NCBI GenBank assembly: GCA_021234535.1
Contig: CM037830.1
Span: forward strand, 10,030,752-10,094,751
DNA: 64,000 nucleotides
Reading direction: 5' to 3'
Source: Stichopus chloronotus
Lineage: Eukaryota > Echinodermata > Holothuroidea > Aspidochirotida > Stichopodidae
Shown here: positions 55,701 through 64,000 of the stretch, one piece after another
How the letters are laid out: each line of letters opens with the position of its first letter
How positions within the stretch are numbered: position 1 is the stretch's first letter
The notes under the pieces: generated by a model
Databases searched by the model: none
What the model saw: only the letters and a program-made list of their open reading frames with translations
What the model was told of the DNA's origin: nothing
Position numbers and translations under genes: made by a program

Positions 55701-57178
55701 TACGACACCTTCGATGATTTTCTAAAACAATTAAATCTTCTTCAACCGTCCTAATTTCTACATCATCTGTACTTTAATTGATGCTCTTTTAACATCCACG
55801 GGAAAACATGGAGATAGTAACCGAAATCACCACGATAATCCCCGTGGCTAAACTTAGCACTTTTAAGGAGCAAATCAGAAGCAAGTTTTGTTTGTCTTTT
55901 TTTTTTGTCTTTTTTTGTTTCGCTTGAAGAAATTCGTGCGAATAAAACGAACTAATGGCACGTGCACGAACAAGACGGTAGCCAATCAGCGATCTTCATT
56001 AGTGTTAAGCTTAGGGTTAGGGATTCGGTTTGTGTTAATACAGAGGTTATTCGGCTGTAATTCACCCGCCGTCTGTATGTAAAGATATAGTAGCTAGTTC
56101 TTTTGATTGTCCAGGCAACCTTAGAAAAAATTGACAAAACTTTGTCAAAAAGCATATCAAAAAGATCTTATATGCAAACTACCTGTATAAATAAATCGAA
56201 GAGACTTTGTTTTTTTCTAAAATAACCGGATATGAATCCATTATTGTATATTCTCATTGTTAAAACCTTTGGCTTTTCTTTCTTTCTTTTTTGTCAACAG
56301 AAAGCAATGCAGTGCAGTATGTCAGACATTCGTCACCCATGGCGTTACCTGAAATGATAGACTACATGCCCAGTAGGCTGCAAACACGCGGCGAGTTTAG
56401 ATCAGTAACTGACGTTGTACACGAAATAAAGCAAAACGTGATTATGACCTGTGTGAATAGAGCATTCATATCCCTCTTGTTGAACCTTTTACACAGTATA
56501 CAACGTTTAGAGATTCGACGCTTGCCGACCATCCTGGTGATATGTGAGGACAAAGACGCATACATAGAAATGTCAAAGGTCATGAGTAACTTCTCCATGA
56601 AAATGCTTTTAAGTTTGACAAACCTTCACGAATCCGTGTCACACGCGACAGAATACAAAACGGATGATTATAAAAGTCTAGTTCAAAAACGTGTGTCATA
56701 CATTGATATGTTCCTGACGAAAGGGGTCAATGTCTTTTATCTGGATTCGGACATCGTTCTGTTGGGTAATCCCTTCCCGTACTTCAGAGGCAACTACGAT
56801 CTATTTATTCAAAACGAACAGGCTCGGGCTAACATCGTCGACCTCTGTACCGGGTTTTTCTACATTAGGTCGAATCCAAGAACGAGAGAACTTGTGAGGA
56901 GATGGGAGAGACTGCTCCCAAATGACCCCTCTGGAAATCAAAGAGTTTTCAATAGATTAGTGAGAGCCATGAAGAATAGAATGTCAAAAGCAAAGGAGAA
57001 ACTTAATATCAAAATTTTGCCCACTGACAAATTTTTGTCTGGCAGAACTTTCAGAAGCTTCGATTTGCCTTGGAATCAGAGAGATCCAAAACCAATAGAA
57101 ATTCACGCTAATTTTCTAGTTGGGCGTGAGTCTAAAGTCGATATGCTAAAGGAGAATAGTTTATGGTTTGTAGAATGA
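52663..57178 (+). CDS. Type II membrane glycosyltransferase, nucleotide-diphospho-sugar transferase (DUF271-like), 2 exons, 325 aa
   Basis: Exons 52663-52762 and 56301-57178 join in phase 1 (100 + 878 = 978 nt) to a 325-aa protein ending in TGA. It has a short cytosolic start, a signal-anchor about residues 4-21 (IHLGVLFLQVLAIIFLLYG) and a luminal catalytic domain about 75-300. The domain shows NVIMTCVNRAFISLLLN, KRVSYIDMFLTKGVNVFYLD, the DSD motif (182-184, in LDSDIVLLGNPFPYF) and CTGFFYIRSNPRTRELVRRW. This order is typical of the Nucleotid_trans (PF03407) group, which includes plant xylosyl- and arabinosyltransferases and many uncharacterised animal proteins. DxD binds metal and nucleotide sugar. 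Donor and acceptor sugars cannot be told. It probably acts in the Golgi. Confidence 0.88.
52763..56300 (+). other. Glycosyltransferase intron (3.5 kb)
   Basis: It holds MITE copy c (53,028-53,380), an AAAATTTTG short repeat with a palindrome at 55,501-55,520 and a two-unit TTAGGG stretch near 56,011. No further exon is recognised. Confidence 0.6.
53028..53380 (+). mobile_element. AGGGAAATAGGGCG-ended MITE, copy c
   Basis: About 353 bp from AAAGGGAAACAGGGCGTTTG to AAACGCCCTATTTCCTTTTA, imperfect inverted ends of about 18 bp. It matches copy b in reverse and copy a over its first 150 bp. A TTAA lies at the right edge. It is non-coding and lies in the glycosyltransferase intron. Confidence 0.9.
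56301..57178 (+). CDS. Glycosyltransferase exon 2: catalytic domain
   Basis: A long pyrimidine tract ending GTCAACAG precedes it. Together with exon 1 it starts QSNAVQYV. All catalytic motifs are here: the N-terminal strand with CVNRAF, the DSD box, the CTGFF loop and a C-terminal IEIHANFLVG with His. NFS at residue 130 is a glycosylation sequon. It is uninterrupted to TGA. Confidence 0.92.
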
Positions 57179-57203
57179 TTTTAATCTGCGGATAAAAATA
57201 GGA

Positions 57204-57228
57204 GGGGGGGGGGGGGGAGTTGAATAAA
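57204..57228 (+). terminator. 3' end signals of the glycosyltransferase gene
   Basis: A run of about 14 G (from 57,204) is followed by AATAAA at 57,223-57,228, about 45 bases after the stop. The hexamer is a likely polyadenylation signal. Confidence 0.5.
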
Positions 57229-58078
57229 TGATGACTTTTCAGTGAAAACTTTACGTTTTATCTCTTTGTTGAATTTCCCTCCCTTATTCGTTGCAGAACT
57301 ATTGCATGTGCTATCTGATGAAAACTTGGTTTTCAATTGTAATTTGTAGTCTTCCCTAAGAACACACTAAACTTTCTAGTGAAGACACCTTTCAATTTAT
57401 TCGAATTAAATAATATAAAATAGTATCAGAATGATGAACAAACCCAACGTCTTCGTCTGTCATCCGTCTCAGTATGGATCTGAGTGTCCTCAGTGGTCGG
57501 AATGTTGCAAGTGTTTCTTTTTGTAGTTTGCAGTCTTATGTCAGCCCTACCTGACATTACTCATGTATCTTCTTGAGTTTATGTTTCCCAGCTATTGGGC
57601 TTAGTCAATTAAGTCAGCTTAAATTGCTGATTTTTTTTTTTTAAGGTTAACAATAATCTCTCACACCGTTCCAAGTCCATTACAGTTTCGCCGGCGATTG
57701 CATAGTTAGTATATATAATACCTAGTTCTCATCGTCCCTTTGTTTAAGAAAGAAGTCTCTGATTGCCGGCGAACTCTTGTTCATTCTCTTTGTGTTTGTA
57801 TTAATGATGACTCTAATTGGTTGATGCCTTGATGATGTAAAACTTCTGCACGGCTGCGATACGTAATTATTGTTCTATGGTAAACTGCAATGAGAACTGT
57901 TATCGCCATAAATGTTTGTTTAGTGATTACTACTTCTATATGTATAGCTCTTTCACGATCGTAAACTTTGATAAGAAAATTATTAAATATCATTTGCATA
58001 GCTACCTAATGTGGTTCGATATTTTATTCTTTGCAGAATGCTTTCTTGACAGAACAATTCCCCCCCCCCCCCGCCGAA
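57229..58078. other. Intergenic stretch
   Basis: No gene recognised. A poly-C run of about 12 lies near 58,062. Confidence 0.5.
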
Positions 58079-58350
58079 GCTGAAGTGACCTGACACAAAC
58101 ATGCATGAATATGTCTACCCCCCCCCCCCCTTGTTATTCATAATTTTTCATTTTCCTTTTTCTGTTCTTCTGTAGGAAGTCTATGATACTTAATTTTTCA
58201 CCGAGGGATATGCTAAACCTTAGAGCTTCGTAAGCTTTCATATTTGAAGTATACTATTCTGAGACCTAATTACCTAATCCTGAGAACAGCGTGCTAAAAC
58301 TTCAGAGATTCTAGGGGTTTCGCCCACCAAGGCTTTACCCCTGGACTCCA
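58079..58350 (+). repeat. Dispersed repeat family 3, copy 2
   Basis: Same orientation and block order as 28,769-29,026: GCTGAAGTGACCTGACA, a poly-C run, GTAGGAAGT, GGATATGCTAAA, GGCTTTACCCCTGGAC and GGTCCTAA. Class unknown. Confidence 0.6.
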
Positions 58351-59599
58351 TGAGGGGTCCTAACTTTTCACTTTGCCAACTTACAGGATAGTCCAAATAA
58401 TTATGTTTTTGGAATCTTTTGTTCAATATACGTTAGTGAAACTGGATGATCCGGTAAGATATTTCAGAATAAGGTTCTGACATTGTCGGTCGTGCACCCG
58501 TTGCAAACAATAAAAGCAAATACATGCAGAAATACTTTGTATTCATTGCATATCTCTCCTTGCTGGAAGACGCGAGAGCAGACTAGGTCTCGAGTCCCGA
58601 TTTACAAAGACTAGGACTCGGCCCTGTGGACTCAAGATATCGGTCCGAGACCGGGGTACGAGTCCAATATGAATGTAAAAAAAATAAAAGAGAGATAGTA
58701 TTTCAGATGTTGACCCTACTTTGCTGTCCCAAAGAAGCCGCTCAAAAATATCTCATGTGTGTTCCCGTACACGTATAACACACGCACTATAAAGCAGTGT
58801 GATAGTACAATACTGCAGCTCGGTGATTCACTCTCTGATTCTGACATGGAAATTTTCGACGTTAAAAATATGAGTTCAAATTTTTAATCTTTGCCGATAA
58901 TTCTCAATATATCACCTGTGCTTAAGAACTGCAACTATATTTACGTCGTAATTGCCATGCTCTTTGCATTACATTAAAATGATTTCCTTGTTTTAACATG
59001 ATTTTAAAAGCATAGTTAAAATTGTCTTATTATCTATGGGATTTATAATAAATCCTCTGGCATATAATTAGTCAAAATAATTTCTTAAAAAAAAAAAAAA
59101 CGTTATGCCTAACCAAGTAAGTAGTCTATTTTTTTTTGTCGTACAATAAATCATTTCAACACTGATTTTTATTTATAAACAATGTATTCAAATATCTTCA
59201 GTACGCATAGATCATTGACTCACAGTTACTTAAATGGGGTTGAATCACAGAATCAGTTTGGATCAATCTGTCTAAGCGACAATGATAGCAGTAGTTGTTT
59301 CAAGTGAAAATTTGCCTGTTACTAAAGTAGCAATTTCATGTTTTTGTTTTTCATTTTTTTTTATGTTTTAAGTGAATGCATTGTAATTTACATTGTGCAA
59401 CATTTACGTGTTAGAGGATACGGCATCGTTAGATTTATCTGACTGTATAAAGTTAACAGATTTAAGCAGCCTTCTTATCATTTTGATCACATCTCACTAA
59501 AAGCTAGGAAAGTTTTTTTTTCCAAAGGATGTTTTGACGCAATGACGTCTTCCAGAATAGTTTTACAAGGACACATAAATTACGCTATACTAGTAAAAG
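58351..59599. other. Intergenic stretch
   Basis: It contains a GC-rich GACTCGAGTCC-type inverted/tandem patch at about 58,580-58,660 and poly-A/poly-T runs. No gene seen. Confidence 0.5.
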
Positions 59600-60540
59600 G
59601 TAGTTTTATTGACAATCAGGGCCTTTGCGTTGGAGATATCTCACCCCTCCCGGAAAAGTTGTCAAAGCAACGATAGTCGGAAAATCTAAACTACCAGATG
59701 AAATTTTTCGTATCTCAATCTAGCTCATTTTGCGACCTACAAAGATGTCAAATATTGCGCCAGGTTGTGTCTAAGGTTACCTGGTAATGAAAAATTACTC
59801 AATAAATCTTATGCACCATTTGAATTTCTCATATTAAAGTCTAGAAGCGACGATAGTCAGAAAATATTAAATACCAGTTGGAATTTTTCATATGTCAGTC
59901 TAGCACATTTTATGACTTCAAAAGACGCCAAATATTACACTAGCTTGCATCTAGGCATGATATCTATATGAGATGATTTCTATATTTCAAGGCTGGATTC
60001 AGTTCAAGTACAACCTACAAGTGCCCTTTCCTGCCATATGGAGGTTTTGAAAAACAAAAATTTCTTGAACGCTCCGCACCAACCACTGGTGCGGCTGCGC
60101 TTAAATAGTAATCCCTCTAGGTAGTAACAAACATAATTCAGGGAAATGATACCCCCCCCCCCCTTCCAATTTCTAGCCACCGATGCGCTTATGAGTTCAA
60201 CCCGAAAAAGTATCTGTCAAGTATTCAAAGAAAGAATAAAAGAAGAAAATGCGTAATTCATTATGACTCTTGTATCACCTCAGAAGACATGATAGGCCGA
60301 TGCATTACCACTTTTAATAGATTGATTTCCCTTTTCACATGAGGAGAAGAATTGCAAACGTCATACCCATATTTTAAGGCTGGGTATGCTCAGCTCAAGC
60401 AGACATCGCAAGTGCCGTTTCCTGCCATCTGGAGGTTTTGAAAAAAAAAAAATTCTTCTACGGTCTGCATAAACCAATTGTGGCGCTCCTCTTACATAGT
60501 AATCCCGCTAATTAGTAACAAACATAATGCGGACAAACAA
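59600..60540 (+). repeat. Two local segmental duplications
   Basis: CGA(C)GATAGTC-GAAAAT with following AAATTTTTC-TAT-TCA-TCTAGC and GCCAAATATT text occurs at about 59,670-59,770 and 59,845-59,955. A second unit (GGCTGG, AAGTGCC-TTTCCTGCCAT, GGAGGTTTTGAAAAA, AGTAATCC-CTA, TAGTAACAAACATAAT) occurs at about 59,992-60,135 and 60,378-60,530. They are non-coding relics of duplication. Confidence 0.7.
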
Positions 60541-61534
60541 TCTCCGGCCGAATGTGGCAAACATGATATCCATAGTGACGCTCCGCTTAGATGGTGGGTG
60601 GTAGTGGATAGTTCTGCCGTTTCTCATCTCCATGCCTCGTCCCCAACCATTATTTTCTTGTTTCGTTGAGCCTGATTATGCCCTCTTCGTGAAGACTGCA
60701 CCAACTTATTTCTTCAACCCCTCTTGAGAAAATATTCCTATAAATTATAATGTGCGAAACTATCAGGGTAGGATCGCCACCTAGTTGAAAAAACCCAACC
60801 CGTCGGACTTTTTTACTTTCATACCCCCCCCCCCCCAAAAAAAAGAAAGAAAAAAGATGTGATCCTAGCTATGGCCTTGTACTGATTACTATGGCTACTT
60901 TATTATAAAATGTAGTCGACGAATTGCTGTGTAGTGAGGTCAGTGCTGTAGCCCGCCACCACCCACCATCAATAAATGTCTCCATGCACATTTCTGTTGT
61001 CAGTTTGAATTACTCGGTTGATTTGTAAACTTCGTAAGAGAAAATTCCGTCCTTCAGTTCTTTAACACTCTCGCACCTTTTTGAAATTCACGCATTTGGA
61101 ATTCTCAAAGAAAGTGATGCACTGAGGCGAATAGAAATTGGTACATGATAACCTAAGATCGTCCAGTGGATGTGCCATATTTTGGACTTCATACAGTAAG
61201 TATCCATCGACATTACACCAAATTATACTCAGTATAATCCCACTAAGTATACGCTAATTAATGGTGTTGACAGCATTGATTAATTTGCGTACGTTCGCAA
61301 GTGACAAGGAAGTCAATTACCATTTGTCATGACCGTAGAAATAACTTAGGTGGGCCTACATGAAACGCGTCATACCATTGTAGGTTAAGGCCTATCTTCG
61401 CCGAAGACAAGCAATGGATCATCTAGGCATTGACGTCGTCTGGATTTGTGTGGCGCGCTTCTTTTTTTTTACGCATGTCACAAAGGGTAATTCATACTTC
61501 AGACATGTTTGGTAGATCGCTCATATCAGGGAGA
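60541..61534. other. Intergenic stretch
   Basis: No gene recognised. A poly-C/poly-A patch lies at 60,824-60,855. Confidence 0.5.
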
Positions 61535-61830
61535 TAAGGCCTTTTGACTTTGGTGAAGGGTCACAGGTCATCTGGGGTCACCAGAGATCAACGTCAGTTA
61601 ACACCTTGTTTACATAATATGACAGGGTAGGAAGCTTGGATAAATTTCAGTTAGATTTTGGATGCATTATCTTGAGAATAAGTACCCTTTTGTTTTTCGA
61701 TGGAAGTCAAAAGATTGTGTGGGGTCACCAGTGATCAAAGTCGGAAAACGTTGTTAACACGATATCTCAAGGTAGGAAACCTGACATAGTTATCATAGTT
61801 TGGTAAGTGGATGTGTTATGGTCAGAATCT
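61535..61830 (+). repeat. GGTCA-rich repeat, right copy
   Basis: Two diverged units of about 150 bp contain GGGTCAC-AG-GATCAA, a CTTGTT-ACA block and GGTAGGAA-C-TG-ATA. They resemble the 4.1-4.9 kb repeat in layout. Non-coding. Confidence 0.6.
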
Positions 61831-64000
61831 ATTTTATCACGTGACATGCAGCTACAAAACAGTTTCCTTTGTTCAAAAGTAGTTGCAAAGTGAACCTCTC
61901 AATGACAATCTGCAGTATTTATGTCTGTTACCAATTTTGAAATATGGCCTTTCAAAGATTAATAAAATTGCAAATACGATGACGTGAACTGTTGCGCAGT
62001 GTTGGTGTTTCTTTTGTTAGACCTATACAATTATATCTTCGCATATATTCTCTTAATTTCTGGCCATGTAGTTCTCTAATTGGTAAGTGACATCAGTATT
62101 TTCAAAGCCGAAAATATAGGCTTTCCAAATAAATCCCTCCGGAAAACAAAACTCTCTACTGTCCTTGAATTGAAGGTTACGAGTAAACAAGAGATAACAT
62201 AAGGCATATCATAGGAGTCCATGACGTCACGACATTGCATACACAAACATGTAAGAATTTGCCTGTGCAATTGTCAAAATTTGATTGATTTTGATTGAAT
62301 TTATCGCTATTTACATTTCAATGATTATCAAGGCAAATACTCCTAACTGCCATTTTTGCCTCAAACCACCTTTCGTCTTAACGTTCTGAAAGACTATGTT
62401 GTTACGATACTCAGCACAAGTAAGAATATTTCTGCACGAATTTAATTATCAGAGCAAAAACTACTTCACATTTTCAAGTAATAAGTTAATATGTCAATTT
62501 GCACAAATATCATTATATGAAGTCAAGGAAGGAATCACAAAGCTTGCTGGGTAAGAAGGAAGAACGTTCAACACAAACTATAATGTTGAGCGTACACTAT
62601 CTAAACGGCATACACCTAGTTGCGGCACTGAAGTGATCTCTAGTGTGTGCTTACCACTTCACTGCATCACCAGCCATTTCCCAAATACTGTAGTTCATAT
62701 TGTAGATTATCGAAGGAAACAAAAACCGACAAGTAACTGACGAAGTCCGGTTTTATTACTGTTCATTTAAGAAACATTTGAAATTTTGTACAATAGTAAA
62801 ATCAGATAAAACGAAATACAAGAGAAAACCCTAATATGTAGTCAAAATTTACAACTTCTGAGTTCGAACAATTACAAACCCTTCGGTTCGTTGTCAGTAG
62901 AGATGAACTGGCTATTTGTTGCCGACTGCTAGATAGAAGTTGGCTTAAACAATAGTGGCTAGTTAGTCATTCGCCTTATCTATTAGCTAGCCGATGGAGT
63001 ATATGTGTCTTGTTAAGACGATAGCCCAACTGTTACTTGCGTAGAAGCTTGCTTGGACCATGCAGCTATTATACTGATGTCCCCAAGCTTGTGCAAGCCG
63101 TTGAAACATTTTTTCTGGTCAAGTATCGAAGCAATTATAAGTCGAAAGGAGAAATGCTACAAGGAAGTATATAACATCCCAAGTTCACTATGAATGGCAA
63201 GACAGGATTTCTCGACAGTGTAGTGGCTTCATTTGTGCATGGGGGAACTATGCATACTGGTACTTGAACCCTGATATCTGCATGATTACCTAGCCCTTCA
63301 AAAATTCTTCCTTTTACCAAAACGGAAATGTGATTCAAAGGTCGTACAAACGACCAGATGAAACCTTCAGTTAACGATATACGTGTTGCAAAATACCGAG
63401 GCCAAGGACTTTCAGAAGTGACTAGAACTCCCTACTGAACATCATTTCCTTCATAAGGATCCCCTGACACCAATTTTATCGCATAATCGTTATTAATGCT
63501 TCCATTTTGGAAAAGACAAGAAAATCGACGCAAATTTTAAAACTTTCTGTCTTTGGTATAAAGTGGGCCAAGTGGATGGAACCATGGGCATGTTACATTC
63601 AGTAGTTTGCTATTCATGAACCCCACTCAGCTGTTCAGCCTACATGGTTATGCCTATGACTTCGTAAATTAGAAAAAAAAAAGAAAAAAAGGAAAGAAAC
63701 CTTAACAACTGGAGCAGTTGTGGATATTCTCAGTTTACCTCACACACACAAACACACACGCACACACACACAGTCAAACTTCCAGGGAAGCGGTACGGGT
63801 TTTCATGTGTTTTAAATTTCCAGCAAATTTTGGCAACACAAGTAATATCCACACCAGGTCCTAGATTATTAACTGTGGATATGCTAAGTTACATAGAACA
63901 TCTAAGCAAACAATAAAAGGCAGAGAGAGGAAGGAAAATTCACAAAGATAAAGAAAATGCATTTACAAAGATGGCGTATTCATTTACAATAATTCACATA
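61831..64000. other. Intergenic stretch, right edge
   Basis: No gene recognised. A CA microsatellite lies near 63,740-63,772. Open frames are short and without domains. Confidence 0.5.

Noticed and set aside
56008..56020. TTAGGG units as an interstitial telomere
   Set aside because: Only about two units (TTAGGGTTAGGG) are present, which is expected by chance at this scale.
58580..58660. GACTCGAGTCC-rich patch as a tRNA or tRNA-derived SINE
   Set aside because: No A and B box spacing or cloverleaf could be drawn; it looks like a short GC-rich inverted repeat.

Overview
This is eukaryotic nuclear DNA: genes are split by GT-AG introns, coding is sparse, and the sequence is AT-rich and full of decayed transposons, short tandem repeats and long poly-C/poly-G runs. 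The gene content (an inter-alpha-trypsin-inhibitor heavy chain, EGF modules on phase 1-1 exons, Penelope-like and CR1/Jockey-like retroelement remnants) fits an invertebrate deuterostome. An echinoderm, possibly a sea cucumber, is my best guess, but this is inference and no marker in the window proves it.

Left part (1-15,600). Three minus-strand exons (957-1097, 1965-2099, 4987-5106) each encode one six-cysteine EGF-like module, all bounded by phase-1 introns. They are an interior piece of a multi-EGF extracellular protein that continues past the left edge. A dead CR1/Jockey-type LINE fragment (about 5,206-6,821, plus strand) lies to the right of the 4987-5106 exon. AGGTCA-rich repeats lie at 4.1-4.9 kb. 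Two weak plus-strand exon candidates lie at 7.7-8.4 kb and one weak minus-strand candidate at 14.6 kb.

Centre (15,616-39,695, plus strand). A complete ITIH-family heavy-chain gene can be assembled from 15 coding exons with matching phases. The sum is 2,730 nt, giving 909 aa plus a stop. Order: signal peptide, short propeptide ending in a dibasic REKR site, VIT domain, von Willebrand A domain with an intact DxSxS MIDAS, proline-containing hinge, GGDPHF motif (where vertebrate heavy chains are cut and esterified to chondroitin sulfate), and the ITI heavy-chain C-terminal domain. The hinge is encoded by four micro-exons (27, 51, 27 and 39 nt). All are multiples of three with phase 1-1 borders, and three of them sit in tandemly repeated units of about 330-380 bp that include their flanking introns. 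This is the most interesting structure in the window.

Right part (39,700-64,000). Downstream of ITIH are a 295-300 bp tandem repeat rich in AGGTCA direct repeats and a minus-strand Penelope-like retroelement remnant (about 42.7-43.9 kb). Next comes a two-exon gene (52,663-52,762 and 56,301-57,178, plus strand) for a 325-aa type II membrane glycosyltransferase of the DUF271/Nucleotid_trans type with a DSD motif. The last 6.7 kb contains only repeats.

Non-autonomous DNA transposons recur throughout: a family with TA target duplications and a 17-bp terminal inverted repeat (five copies), a family with AGGGAAATAGGGCG ends (three copies), and one hAT-like element with a perfect 8-bp target duplication inside an ITIH intron. 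I saw no tRNA, rRNA or CRISPR array.
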